NCBI RefSeq assembly: GCF_022489065.1
Contig: NZ_JAKVTW010000003.1
Coordinates: 1-64,000 of the forward strand
DNA from: Vreelandella neptunia
Lineage (GTDB): Bacteria > Pseudomonadota > Gammaproteobacteria > Pseudomonadales > Halomonadaceae
Direction of reading: 5' to 3'
DNA: 64,000 nucleotides
Shown: positions 9,071-18,088 of the stretch, piece after piece
Layout of the letters: each line of letters begins with the position of its first letter
Position numbering within the stretch: the stretch's first letter is position 1
Translations under genes and position numbers: made by a program
The notes under the pieces: model-generated
What the model was told of the DNA's origin: nothing
The model's database searches: none
The model's input: only the letters and a program-made list of their open reading frames with translations

Positions 9071-9550
9071 CTAACCTATTATATCCGCACCACCGTGAGG
9101 CCCCGCCTGATGGCACAGGCGGTGGTCGCTTAGCACATCAATGATATGGCACTGACCAACGCTGCCTCCCGCACAATGATTGATCATGCGTTTGAGCTCA
9201 TCACGCACGGCGGTGAGTCTTGCAAGCCGTGCCTCCACCTCGGCCAGGTGGCGCTTGGCTAGCGTATCTACCTCTTCACAGGGCAGAGTGGGGCAATCCG
9301 CCATTTGTAAGAGCTCCCGTACCGCCTCAACAGAAAAGCCAAAATCCCGCGCATGGCGAATAAACGTCAAGCGGCGGATGGCGGTTGTGGTATAGCGCCG
9401 CTGATTGCCTTCGTTGCGTGGGGCTGACGGCAGTAGTCCGATCTGTTCATAGTAGCGTACCGTTTCGGGCTTGCAGCCGGACTCACGTGCCAACTCACCA
9501 ATGCCAATATGCCGCTCCTGGGCGTGCTGCTCTGAGAGATGTTCTTTCAT
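9071..9550 (-). CDS. MerR family regulator of Zn/Cd/Pb resistance
   Basis: The N-terminal winged helix (residues 15-80) contains IGELARESGCKPETVRYYEQ and the wing sequence GNQRRY. A dimerisation helix follows at about 92-123. Cys86, Cys91, Cys126, Cys134 and Cys146, with nearby His residues, form a plausible metal site resembling CadR/PbrR/ZntR. It faces the P-type ATPase gene with only 68 bases between the starts. The shared spacer holds a promoter with a 19-bp spacer, so the protein probably activates the ATPase gene by DNA distortion when metal binds. The exact metal cannot be assigned from sequence. Confidence 0.9.
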   Translation of the reverse strand: MKEHLSEQHAQERHIGIGELARESGCKPETVRYYEQIGLLPSAPRNEGNQRRYTTTAIRRLTFIRHARDFGFSVEAVRELLQMADCPTLPCEEVDTLAKRHLAEVEARLARLTAVRDELKRMINHCAGGSVGQCHIIDVLSDHRLCHQAGPHGGADIIG

Positions 9551-9553
9551 TGC

Positions 9554-9584
9554 TTGAACCTCTAGTGACTACAGGTATTACGCT
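9554..9584 (+). promoter_or_regulatory. MerR-type promoter/operator for the metal ATPase
   Basis: A -35 element TTGAAC (9554-9559) is separated by 19 bases from a -10 element TACGCT (9579-9584). The spacer holds the imperfect dyad ACCTCTAG-TGA-CTACAGGT (9558-9576). The long spacer and centred dyad are hallmarks of MerR-activated promoters; the promoter points towards the ATPase gene. Confidence 0.85.
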
Positions 9585-9618
9585 GCTCTTAAGATAGACG
9601 AACTTGGAGCGAAGAGCG

Positions 9619-11790
9619 ATGAGTGACATCACACCCGCTAACACCACACAAGCCAACACTGCACCTACCACCCTGCGCGTGCAGGGCATGGACTGCGGCG
9701 GCTGCGAACGTAAGGTCGAAGCAGCGCTAACGCGTTTACACCATGTTGAACAGGTGTCGGCGAGTTCTGTCACCGGCTCGGTTCGATTGACTGCCACGCC
9801 GGGGAAAACGCTACCCCGTTCCGAAATTGAGTCGACCATCACAGCCTTGGGTTATCAGGTAATTGATGAATCGGCGGACACGGCTGAATCGACAAAACAC
9901 ACCCCTTGGTGGAAAACACCTAAAGGGCGTTTAGTGCTGGTGAGTGGGGCGTTGCTGGCGCTTGCCTGGGCACTTAAATTTGCTTGGCCTAGCTTGGGCA
10001 ATTGGCCCTTTATTGCGGCGACGCTGGTGGGTCTAGTACCGATTATTCAGCATGCCTGGCAAGCGCTCAAACTGGGCAATCCCTTCACCATCGAAATGCT
10101 AATGAGCATCGCTGCCTTGGGGGCGTTGGCAATCAATGCAGCCGCCGAAGCGGCGGTGGTGGTGTTTCTATTTGCCGTGGGTGAGCTGCTGGAGGGCGTT
10201 GCCGCAGCTCAGGCCCGGCGCAGTATCTCAGCGCTTTCAAAGCTGACACCTTCTACCGCGCGCCTGCTGGAACAGGGCGAAGTGCGCGAGATTGCTGCGG
10301 CCTCGCTCCAGCCCGGCCAGCGTGTGCAGGTACGCCCCGGCGATCGGTTACCCTGCGATGGGAAAATTGTGGCTGGCCACTCTTCAATCGATGAGTCGCC
10401 GGTCAATGGCGAATCAGTGCCTCGGGAGCGTAGCGAAGGTGAGCCAGTGTTTGCAGGTACCGTCAACTTGGATGGTGTACTTGAGGTAGAGGTAACCAAA
10501 AGTGCTGAAAACAACACCATCGCTCGAGTGATCAAGCTGGTGGAGGAAGCCCAGGCAGCAAAAGCACCGGTGGCCCGCTTTATTGACCGTTTTGCGTTTT
10601 ACTATATGCCCGCGGTCGTCGGGGTGGCACTGCTGGTCGCTATCATACCGCCGCTGGTGTCGTCGATGCTGTGGTCAGAATCCATCTACCGCGCCCTGGC
10701 GCTGCTGCTAATTGCCTGCCCCTGTGCGCTGGTGATCTCGACGCCCGCTGCGATTGCGGCGGGGTTATCGGTGGGGGCTCGCAATGGCCTGTTGATGAAG
10801 GGCGGCGCGGTATTAGAGCAGTTAGGCAAGCTCAAACGAGTTGCACTAGATAAAACCGGCACGCTGACCGAGGGCAAGCCAGCGGTGACAGATGTAGAGA
10901 GCTTTGATGGCGTCGGTGACGGTGAAATAGTCCGCCTTGCCGCCGCCCTGGAGCAGGGTTCAAGCCACCCCCTTGCCGTGGCGATTAGTGACTATTTTCA
11001 AAATATTAACGGCCAGCAGCCAGAAGCTATTTTGCCTAAAGTCGACGGTGGCCGTGCGTTAGCGGGACAGGGCGTTGCCGGGCAGGTGGAAGGGCGTGAA
11101 TTAATGCTAGTAAGTCCGCGCTACTTACAAACGCTCACCCAGCGCACCAGCAAGATTGACGCCCGCATTACTGCGCTGGAAACCCAGGGCAAAAGCCTCG
11201 CAGTTCTGTTAGAAAGCCAGCGGCCTATCGGTCTAATCGCCTTGCGGGATGAACCCCGTGACGATGCTCGCAAGGGCCTTCAAGCGTTAGAGCGCCTGGG
11301 CGTACAGGCAGTGATGCTCAGCGGAGACAATGCCCGTACCGTGGCAGCCATTGGGAAGCAGTTGGGTATTGAGGCAGAAGGCGAGCTGATGCCTGAAGAT
11401 AAAGCTCAGCGTGTGCGCCAGTGGCAGGCAGCAGGGCTTGGCCCGGTAGGGAAAGTGGGCGATGGTATCAACGATGCGCCGGCACTCGCAGCGGCAGAAG
11501 TTGGCATTGCCATGGGCAGCGGCACGGATGTGGCGCTTGAAACGGCTGATGCGGCGTTGCTTAAAAACCGAGTGGGCGGTATTGCCGAGATGATCGCGCT
11601 TTCCCGGGCGACCATGCGCAATGTAAAAACCAATGTGGCGCTTGCGCTTGGCTTTAAAGCGCTGTTTTTGGTCTCTACGGCGTTGGGGATTACTGGGATG
11701 TGGGTCGCGGTGATGGCAGACACTGGGGCGACCGTGCTGGTCACCCTCAATGCGTTATACCTGTTGCGTTACCGTTTTAACGACGTTTAA
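9619..11790 (+). CDS. zntA: P1B-type Zn/Cd/Pb-exporting ATPase
   Basis: The 723-residue protein starts with an HMA domain (metal site GMDCGGC, near residue 25). Its P-type ATPase core has the transmembrane metal motif CPC in IACPCALVIS, the phosphorylation motif DKTGTLTEG, a SSHPLA nucleotide-domain motif and the hinge GDGINDAPAL. CPC without His-rich extensions fits the Zn2+/Cd2+/Pb2+ export subgroup. I prefer the ATG at 9619, which follows GGAG, over the in-frame TTG at 9604. It is controlled by the divergent MerR protein through the 19-bp-spacer promoter. Export is from cytoplasm to periplasm. Confidence 0.92.
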   Translation: MSDITPANTTQANTAPTTLRVQGMDCGGCERKVEAALTRLHHVEQVSASSVTGSVRLTATPGKTLPRSEIESTITALGYQVIDESADTAESTKHTPWWKTPKGRLVLVSGALLALAWALKFAWPSLGNWPFIAATLVGLVPIIQHAWQALKLGNPFTIEMLMSIAALGALAINAAAEAAVVVFLFAVGELLEGVAAAQARRSISALSKLTPSTARLLEQGEVREIAAASLQPGQRVQVRPGDRLPCDGKIVAGHSSIDESPVNGESVPRERSEGEPVFAGTVNLDGVLEVEVTKSAENNTIARVIKLVEEAQAAKAPVARFIDRFAFYYMPAVVGVALLVAIIPPLVSSMLWSESIYRALALLLIACPCALVISTPAAIAAGLSVGARNGLLMKGGAVLEQLGKLKRVALDKTGTLTEGKPAVTDVESFDGVGDGEIVRLAAALEQGSSHPLAVAISDYFQNINGQQPEAILPKVDGGRALAGQGVAGQVEGRELMLVSPRYLQTLTQRTSKIDARITALETQGKSLAVLLESQRPIGLIALRDEPRDDARKGLQALERLGVQAVMLSGDNARTVAAIGKQLGIEAEGELMPEDKAQRVRQWQAAGLGPVGKVGDGINDAPALAAAEVGIAMGSGTDVALETADAALLKNRVGGIAEMIALSRATMRNVKTNVALALGFKALFLVSTALGITGMWVAVMADTGATVLVTLNALYLLRYRFNDV

Positions 11791-11817
11791 AACGAAACGG
11801 CTCGTTAGCCCTAAACG

Positions 11818-11846
11818 TACTAACTCTGGACATACTAACTCTGGAC
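11818..11846. repeat. 15-bp tandem duplication across the stop codon of the isocitrate dehydrogenase gene
   Basis: TACTAACTCTGGAC occurs at 11818-11831 and again, shifted by 15 bases, at 11833-11846. On the gene strand this repeats the codons for Tyr-Val-Gln-Ser and the TAG stop, giving two in-frame stops. Confidence 0.85.
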
Positions 11847-12848
11847 GTACTCGACCAGCGCCTGGGCAAAGGAGTCGGTCGTGCCGGTGCCGCCCATATC
11901 GGGGGTGACCATGTCGCGGCGGGTTTCCAGAACGGTGCGAATACCCAGGCGGATTGCATCGCCTTTATCGTTCATGCCCAGGTGGTCGAGCATCTGCGCA
12001 GCGGCCAGTAGCAGGGCGCAGGGGTTGGCGATGTTTTTGCCTTCGATATCGGGTGCGGAGCCGTGTACGGCTTCAAAGATTGCCGCCTTCTCACCGATGT
12101 TTGCGCCAGGCGCCAGGCCCAAACCGCCCACCAAGCCCGCACACAGGTCAGAAAGAATATCGCCAAACAAGTTGGTGGTAACCACCACATCAAACTGATG
12201 CGGGTTCATCACTAACTGCATGCAGGCGTTATCAACGATCATCTCCTGGAATTCGATTTCGGGGTACTCTTTGGCGATTTCCCGCGCCACGTCCAAGAAC
12301 AGCCCAGAGCTGGTTTTGATGATGTTTGCTTTATGTACTGCGGTGACTTTTTTGCGGCCGTTGTTTTTGGCCAGCTCAAAGGCGTAGCGCACGATACGCT
12401 CGGAGCCCTTGCGGGTGACTTTGATGACCGAAATGCCGGTGTCGCCGTCGTCGATCATCTCTTGGCCGTCGGAAAGATACGCGCCCTCGGTGTTTTCGCG
12501 TACCGTGATCATATCGATGTCATCGTAGCGCGAACGGGTACCGGGAAAGCTAATTGCAGGACGCACGTTGGCATAAAGGTCGAAGTGACGACGTAGCTGT
12601 ACGTTAATCGAGGAGAAGCCCTTACCAATCGGTGTGGTTAGCGGACCTTTAAGCGCGATACCGTATTTCTCAATGGCATCCAGCGACGCTTGAGGAATCA
12701 GCGTCCCATGCTTTTCAAGTGCGCCTAAACCAGCGTCAATATGCTGGTAGGTTAAGCCGCAATCTAACGCGTCGAGTACCCGCAGCGTGGCATCCATAAT
12801 CTCGGGGCCGATGCCGTCGCCCTTGATGACTGCAATAGATTGGCTCAT
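11835..12848 (-). CDS. NAD-type isocitrate dehydrogenase (IDH3-like)
   Basis: The 337-residue protein is a beta-decarboxylating dehydrogenase. It begins IAVIKGDGIGPEI and has the substrate-binding run SSINVQLRRHFDLYANVRP, in which the Ser/Asn and Arg residues mark isocitrate rather than isopropylmalate use. The signature with the metal-binding Asp is TNLFGDILSDLCAGLVGG. HGSAPDIEGKNIANP, with Asp-Ile after Pro, points to NAD rather than NADP. It should convert isocitrate to 2-oxoglutarate in the TCA cycle. It stands alone, convergent with zntA. The alternatives homoisocitrate or tartrate dehydrogenase are less likely given the LRRHFDLYAN motif. Confidence 0.85.
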   Translation of the reverse strand: MSQSIAVIKGDGIGPEIMDATLRVLDALDCGLTYQHIDAGLGALEKHGTLIPQASLDAIEKYGIALKGPLTTPIGKGFSSINVQLRRHFDLYANVRPAISFPGTRSRYDDIDMITVRENTEGAYLSDGQEMIDDGDTGISVIKVTRKGSERIVRYAFELAKNNGRKKVTAVHKANIIKTSSGLFLDVAREIAKEYPEIEFQEMIVDNACMQLVMNPHQFDVVVTTNLFGDILSDLCAGLVGGLGLAPGANIGEKAAIFEAVHGSAPDIEGKNIANPCALLLAAAQMLDHLGMNDKGDAIRLGIRTVLETRRDMVTPDMGGTGTTDSFAQALVEYVQS

Positions 12849-13390
12849 TGACTGCTCCTCTTTAATCGGCAGGCGCGTTCAGTAAAGAATGGCGTGCCGC
12901 TTCAACGTGAAAAGTTGGGATTTAATGTCTCTTTTAGCGACACAATGGTACGCCAGAAGGGGGTGAAGGTCACTTTGCCTATAGTAGCGATTTATTACTG
13001 ACTGCTAGAGCCGCTATAGCGGTGTTAGACGTTAGGTGCAACGAAGCAGGATTCCTGGTAAGCTATGGCGCTTTGTCGCACCACGCTTTCCTGAAAAGAA
13101 TTTTGCCAATGACCGCATTGACTCATGAAAATTCAGGGCTGATGACTCCGCCCTAGCCCGCCAGTTCCCCTTCCAAAGGTGCTGATAGCGCATTCACTGT
13201 GCTGTCATCGCTTTGTGGTACTTACATTCTTAGTACCCAAATTTAGCAAAACCCAACGCTAGCTCAACACTATTTAAAATAAGAGAGCTGACCATCCCAG
13301 CGTGCTAATCGTTGGCAGCGTTCCACTCTGTTGGCGGCGCTGTCTGAACGCTTTTGGCCTGTTTTTAACCTAAAACCGTGGACCCCTCGC
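12849..13390. other. 542-base intergenic region with a possible structured leader
   Basis: No gene is supported. A 15-codon frame starts at 13110 (MTALTHENSGLMTPP), but nothing backs its translation. An imperfect dyad (TGATAGCGCA, five bases, TGTGCTGTCA) lies at 13183-13207. The region must hold the divergent promoters of the isocitrate dehydrogenase and SulP genes. The SulP side may have a long 5' leader, since the best start at 13391 lacks an obvious ribosome site. Confidence 0.35.
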
Positions 13391-14881
13391 ATGTACGAAA
13401 AGTTTAAACAATCCTGGCTCTCTAACCTCAAGGGCGACACCCTTGCAGGAATTGTCGTGGCATTGGCACTAATCCCCGAGGCCATTGCGTTCTCAATTAT
13501 TGCCGGTGTCGACCCGAAGGTTGGCCTTTACGCCTCCTTCGCGATCTGTGTGATCATTTCCTTTACGGGCGGCCGCTCAGGCATGATTTCCGCGGCAACC
13601 GGCGCCATGGCGTTATTGATGATCACCTTGGTAAAAGAGCATGGTTTAGAGTACCTGCTGGCCGCCACTTTGTTGACGGGTGTGCTGCAGATTGTGGCAG
13701 GTTATCTAAAGCTTGCTGAGTTGATGCGCTTTGTATCACGCTCGGTGGTGACTGGCTTTGTCAACGCGCTGGCGATACTGATCTTTATGGCTCAGTTGCC
13801 AGAGTTAACCGATGTCACCTGGCACGTTTATGCTATGACCATTGCGGGCTTAGCCATCATTTACGGCTTCCCCTACGTGCCGGTAGTTGGTAAAGCCATT
13901 CCTTCGCCACTGGTATGTATTGTCGTGCTCACCGCCGTGTACATGTTGACCGGTATGGATATTCGCAGCGTTGGCGATATGGGAGAACTGCCTGATAGCC
14001 TGCCGATGTTCTTGTGGCCTGATGTACCGTTGAACTTCGAAACCTTCATGATCATCCTGCCCTATTCTCTAATGCTGACTGTGGTGGGTCTGCTTGAGTC
14101 GATGATGACGGCAACGATCATTGATGATTTAACCGACACCAAGAGTGATAAGAACCGCGAATGTAAAGGTCAGGGTATTGCCAATATTGGCGCTGGTCTT
14201 ATTGGTGGTATGGCGGGCTGCGCCATGATTGGTCAATCCGTGATCAATATTAAATCCGGTGGTCGTCGTCGTACTTCAACTCTAATTGCCGGTATCGCAC
14301 TGCTGCTGATGGTAGTCTTTCTGGCCGATTGGGTTTCCCAGATTCCAATGGCCGCGCTGGTGGCGGTAATGATTATGGTAGCAATCGGCACCTTTAGCTG
14401 GGAGTCGATTCGCGATCTTAAAAAGCATCCCATGAGTACCAATTTTGTCATGGTAGCTACCGTTATCGTGACTGTAGGTACTCACAACCTGGCGATCGGC
14501 GTATTTGTAGGCGTGCTGTTGGCGGCGATGTTCTTTGCTAACAAAGTCGGCAACATTATGTATATCGGCTCTAAAGAAGTCGTGCCGGGGAAAGAGCGGG
14601 AATACGATGTCGTTGGTCAGGTGTTTTTTGCTTCCTCCGAGCGTTTTATTGGCGCCTTCGATTTCAAAGAGAGCATCGATAAAGTCACTATCAATCTCTC
14701 CCGTGCGCACTTCTGGGATATTACCGCCGTGCAGGCTCTGGATCGTGTGGTGATTAAATTCCGCCGTGAAGGTACTGAGGTAGAGATGGTGGGCCTAAGC
14801 GAAGCCAGCGCGACGGTGGTGGATAAATACGCGGTTCACAACGACCCCGAAGCGGTTGAAAAATTGATGGGCGGCCACTAA
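13391..14881 (+). CDS. SulP/SLC26 family anion transporter with STAS domain
   Basis: About 12 hydrophobic helices (residues 15-380) are followed by a STAS domain (about 390-480, centred on HFWDITAVQAL). The SulP signature ALALIPEAIAFSIIAGVDP is near the N-terminus. Family members carry sulfate, bicarbonate, chloride or dicarboxylates into the cell, and the substrate is not determinable here. The ATG at 13391 (MYEKFKQSW) gives 496 residues and fits the family; an upstream TTG at 13331 would add 20 residues of unusual sequence. It is 19 bases from the downstream tandem Usp gene, which therefore probably has a linked role, perhaps nucleotide-dependent regulation of the transporter. Confidence 0.87.
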   Translation: MYEKFKQSWLSNLKGDTLAGIVVALALIPEAIAFSIIAGVDPKVGLYASFAICVIISFTGGRSGMISAATGAMALLMITLVKEHGLEYLLAATLLTGVLQIVAGYLKLAELMRFVSRSVVTGFVNALAILIFMAQLPELTDVTWHVYAMTIAGLAIIYGFPYVPVVGKAIPSPLVCIVVLTAVYMLTGMDIRSVGDMGELPDSLPMFLWPDVPLNFETFMIILPYSLMLTVVGLLESMMTATIIDDLTDTKSDKNRECKGQGIANIGAGLIGGMAGCAMIGQSVINIKSGGRRRTSTLIAGIALLLMVVFLADWVSQIPMAALVAVMIMVAIGTFSWESIRDLKKHPMSTNFVMVATVIVTVGTHNLAIGVFVGVLLAAMFFANKVGNIMYIGSKEVVPGKEREYDVVGQVFFASSERFIGAFDFKESIDKVTINLSRAHFWDITAVQALDRVVIKFRREGTEVEMVGLSEASATVVDKYAVHNDPEAVEKLMGGH

Positions 14882-14900
14882 TCCCAGCAAGGAGAGCGAT

Positions 14901-15758
14901 ATGACTGAACAGGTTTTAGCCGCGATTGACGGCTCCCAGTTTTCTGAAGGTGTCTGCGATTACGCCGCCTGGGCCAGCTTGGCCATGGATGCACCGTTAA
15001 CCTTCGTGCATGTGGTCGACAACCATTCAGAAGTGCCCGAAGAGCAGAACCTTTCCGGCAACCTACGATTCGGTGCCCGCGAACGGTTGATGAAAGAGCT
15101 TTCTGACCTCGATGAGCAGCGCGCTAAGGTGAATCGCGAACAGGGCAAGCTGATGCTGGAAGCGGCCAAAGAGCGGGCAATAGAGGATGGGGTCAGCGAC
15201 CCCGTCACTCGCCAACGTAATGGCACCCTGGTAGAGAGCTTATTAGAGCTTGAGAAAGACATGCGGCTGTTGGTGTTGGGCAAGCGTGGTGAAACCGCTC
15301 ACCAATCCAGTGGTCATCTTGGCTCTAACCTTGAACGGGTGGTGCGTGAACTGCACCGACCGATCCTGATGGTGCCGAAAACCTTCAAGCGACCTGAAAA
15401 GATCCTGATGGCATTTGACGGTAGCAAAACCGCCCGTAAAGGCGTTGAAATGCTGGCACGCTCGCCCCTTTTTGCGGGCACTGAGTGCCATGTGCTGATC
15501 GTGGGTGCGGAAACGGCTGAACACCGCTCCGAGCTTGAGTGGGCGTTAAGCACATTGCGTGAAGCAGGTCACCAGGCCGAAGGCGCTATTCGTGCTGGCG
15601 AGGTGGATGAAGCCCTTCAAGCCTACGAAAAAGAGCGCAGTATTGACCTGCTGGTGATGGGCGCCTACGGGCACTCGCGTATTCGCCACCTGCTGGTGGG
15701 CAGCACCACCACGGCCATGTTACGCGGAAGTCGTATTCCCGTTTTAATACTGCGCTAG
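14901..15758 (+). CDS. tandem-domain universal stress protein (copy 1)
   Basis: Two UspA folds lie at residues 1-145 and 150-285. The second carries the ATP-binding motif GAYGHSRIRHLLVGSTT, matching the G-2x-G-9x-G-(S/T) pattern. The first has the related GKRGETAH and GSNLERVV, with one extra residue in the spacing. The protein is cytoplasmic. It lies 19 bases after the SulP gene behind AAGGAGAG and shares its terminator, so the two form an operon. A close paralogue is at 19045-19899, with long identical stretches such as GETAHQSSGHLGSNLERVVRE versus GETAHQASGHLGSNLERVVRE. Function beyond ATP binding and stress response is unknown. Confidence 0.88.
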   Translation: MTEQVLAAIDGSQFSEGVCDYAAWASLAMDAPLTFVHVVDNHSEVPEEQNLSGNLRFGARERLMKELSDLDEQRAKVNREQGKLMLEAAKERAIEDGVSDPVTRQRNGTLVESLLELEKDMRLLVLGKRGETAHQSSGHLGSNLERVVRELHRPILMVPKTFKRPEKILMAFDGSKTARKGVEMLARSPLFAGTECHVLIVGAETAEHRSELEWALSTLREAGHQAEGAIRAGEVDEALQAYEKERSIDLLVMGAYGHSRIRHLLVGSTTTAMLRGSRIPVLILR

Positions 15759-15779
15759 CTGCAGCATGCGCTCCCAAGG

Positions 15780-15814
15780 GCCGGCCTACTCTGCGTGAGT
15801 AGGTCGGCTTTTTT
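15780..15814 (+). terminator. intrinsic terminator after the SulP-Usp operon
   Basis: A 12-bp stem (GCCGGCCTACTC with GAGTAGGTCGGC, one G-T pair) has a TGCGT loop and six Ts after it. Confidence 0.88.
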
Positions 15815-15832
15815 GCGCGTGACAGTGTTAAA

Positions 15833-15849
15833 ATTGTTCATTTAACAAT
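15833..15849. promoter_or_regulatory. inverted repeat upstream of cfa
   Basis: ATTGTT-CATTT-AACAAT is a perfect 6-bp dyad, 76 bases before the cfa start. It also fits the pattern TTGT-N7-ACAA described for HexR operators in Pseudomonas, and a hexR gene is present in this window. The match is short and could be chance. Confidence 0.35.
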
Positions 15850-15924
15850 GCTAATGTTGCAATGCGGTTCTATGCTGATAGTCAGGTTGTTACCTATTCA
15901 ACGGAATAGCGCGAGGAGCCTACT

Positions 15925-17085
15925 TTGAACATACCCACGTTAGAAAAATCACCTCTTGGCTTCGACGAAGCCTCTTCATCCCATCGTTTTGTCGCCGATC
16001 TACTGGCCCAGGCCGATATTCAGTTGGATGGCCAGCGCCCTTGGGACATACAGCTAAAAGCACCTGGCGTTATTGATAGCGCTCTTTCGCGAGGTAATCT
16101 TGGGCTTGGCGAAAGCTATATGAACGGGGATTGGGACACTGAGCAGCTCGATGAGCTGTTTTATCGCTTGATGCGTACCCAGCTTGGTCAGCGTATTAAG
16201 CCCACCCAACTGGTTTATTACTCGTTACGTTCTCGCTTACTGAACCGCCAAACCGTTAAGCGGGCGTGGGAAGTCGGCGAAAAACATTACGACCTGGGCA
16301 ATGATTTTTACGCTGCCATGCTCGATCAGCGTATGACCTATACCTGCGGCTATTGGAAAAATGCCCAAACATTAGATGATGCTCAGGAAGCCAAGCTAGA
16401 CCTGATTTGCCGCAAGCTAGAACTAAAGCCCGGTATGCGTATCCTCGACATTGGCTGCGGTTGGGGGAGCTTTATGGCCTACGCTGCCGAACATTACGGC
16501 GTTGAGTGCGTTGGGCTTACCATCTCCAGAGAGCAAGCTGAGTTCGGTCAGCGGTTGATCAAAAAAGGCTTACCGATAGAGTTCCGCTTACAGGATTACC
16601 GTAATGAGCACGAACGATTTGACCGCATTGTCAGTATTGGCATGTTTGAACATGTGGGGCACAAAAACTATCGCGAGTTTATGACCGTCGCAAACCGGTG
16701 TTTAAAGGATGACGGGCTGTTTTTATTGCATACCATTGGCAAAAATTTAAGTAATACCGTGACCGACCCCTGGATTGATAAGTATATTTTTCCCAATGGG
16801 GAGCTACCCACGTTAGGGCTACTCACCGAAGCCTCAGAAGCGCTTTTCGTGGTAGAGGATATACATAACTTTGGGGCTGATTACGACCGCACCCTGATGG
16901 CCTGGTATCAAAATTTCGAGGCGCGGTGGTCATCGTTTAAAGCTCAGTATGGGGAACGTTTTTACCGCATGTGGCGTTACTACTTACTCAGTTGCGCCGG
17001 TGCTTTCCGCGCCAGAGAGCTCCAACTTTGGCAATTGGTAATGAGCAAGCAGGGGGTGCTGGGCGGTTATTCCCGGGTTAGCTAG
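15925..17085 (+). CDS. cfa: cyclopropane-fatty-acyl-phospholipid synthase
   Basis: The 386-residue enzyme has an N-terminal lipid-binding part and a SAM-dependent methyltransferase domain, with the SAM motif LDIGCGWGSF near residue 175. Conserved active-site segments are GEKHYDLGNDFY, TYTCGYW and SIGMFEHVGHKNY. It transfers a methylene group from SAM to double bonds of membrane phospholipid acyl chains, which hardens the membrane under acid, salt or stationary-phase stress. The start is a TTG at 15925 behind GAGGAG; no nearby ATG fits. The gene is monocistronic. It lies between two Usp loci, and an inverted repeat sits in its promoter region. Confidence 0.93.
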   Translation: MNIPTLEKSPLGFDEASSSHRFVADLLAQADIQLDGQRPWDIQLKAPGVIDSALSRGNLGLGESYMNGDWDTEQLDELFYRLMRTQLGQRIKPTQLVYYSLRSRLLNRQTVKRAWEVGEKHYDLGNDFYAAMLDQRMTYTCGYWKNAQTLDDAQEAKLDLICRKLELKPGMRILDIGCGWGSFMAYAAEHYGVECVGLTISREQAEFGQRLIKKGLPIEFRLQDYRNEHERFDRIVSIGMFEHVGHKNYREFMTVANRCLKDDGLFLLHTIGKNLSNTVTDPWIDKYIFPNGELPTLGLLTEASEALFVVEDIHNFGADYDRTLMAWYQNFEARWSSFKAQYGERFYRMWRYYLLSCAGAFRARELQLWQLVMSKQGVLGGYSRVS

Positions 17086-17102
17086 TCGCTGTTTAACACA
17101 AG

Positions 17103-18059
17103 CTAGGGCTCCGGCAGTAACCTACTTGGCACCCAGCGTAGGAATGCCACCATGCCAAATAGCTCTACCAAAGATTGAAACACCACTACCACAACCGCCG
17201 CCTGCCAGGCGCTGGGTAGCGTCAGAGCGATGGGCAACATCACAAAGGAGTTTCGTGTGCCGAAGCTAAACGCTAGCGTTCTCGCGCTGGCGGTGGGCAG
17301 TTTAAACAGCTTGCCAAGCCCCTTACCCAATAGAGCCGCAAAGAGTAAAAAGCCAATAAAAATAAACACCACCTGAACCAAAACTTGGCTAAGACCGAAT
17401 ACAGTGTTGACCTGGGATGCGGCAATCATAAACACCACTAAGGCCAACAAGGGCACTGGCAGTAAACCCAGGTAATGCACGGTGTGTTTAATTGCCTTGT
17501 GGCGCTGGGCTGCATACTCGGTTAACCAGGCGAGTGCTAAAGGCGTGAGAATAAGTCCTGCAAAAGCACTAAGCAGCTCTGTAGAGAGCGTAAGACCAAA
17601 CCACTCACTGCCCAAGAATAGCCACAAATAAATGGGTAATGCGATCATCTGCACCAGCAGCAGTAGCGGGGTGGCGGCAACCGCCCGAGCGCTATCCCCC
17701 TTACCTAAATGTGTAAAGGTAATAAACCAATCGGTGCAGGGAACCAGCAGAACCAGTAAAACGCCTGCCAGCACGGCGGGAGAAAGCGGTAGCCAAATAA
17801 CGGTAAGGGCTAAAAAGGCCGGAATAGCAATAAAGTTACCGACCATCAGCGCGGCCATAAAGCGTGTGTCAGCGAAGCTACGGGCAATGTGCAGCAAAGG
17901 AATTTGCGTAAAGGTGGCGTAAAGTAGCGCTCCTAACAAAGGCCATAATAACTGTTCGAGAGGCTCGGCGAATTCCGGTGCTCTGATACCTAACGCTAAC
18001 CCTAGTCCAATGAAAATCAGGTAGAGCCAAGACTGATGCTTTTCCATCTGATCGCGCAT
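17103..18059 (-). CDS. BASS/ACR3-like membrane carrier (arsenite-type)
   Basis: The 318-residue protein has about ten hydrophobic helices and belongs to the bile acid:sodium symporter superfamily. The segment LVPCTDWFITFTHLGKGDSA resembles the conserved Cys-containing helix of ACR3 arsenite exporters, and SFGTRNSFVMLPIAL resembles the second inverted helix. No arsenate reductase or ArsR gene is nearby, so the arsenic role is uncertain and another organic or inorganic anion is possible. It is 29 bases downstream of the crcB pair on the same strand and probably shares their transcript, which hints at anion detoxification. Confidence 0.7.
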   Translation of the reverse strand: MRDQMEKHQSWLYLIFIGLGLALGIRAPEFAEPLEQLLWPLLGALLYATFTQIPLLHIARSFADTRFMAALMVGNFIAIPAFLALTVIWLPLSPAVLAGVLLVLLVPCTDWFITFTHLGKGDSARAVAATPLLLLVQMIALPIYLWLFLGSEWFGLTLSTELLSAFAGLILTPLALAWLTEYAAQRHKAIKHTVHYLGLLPVPLLALVVFMIAASQVNTVFGLSQVLVQVVFIFIGFLLFAALLGKGLGKLFKLPTASARTLAFSFGTRNSFVMLPIALTLPSAWQAAVVVVVFQSLVELFGMVAFLRWVPSRLLPEP

Positions 18060-18088
18060 ACTGGCTCGTCCTTTAACTGACGGTTTTG

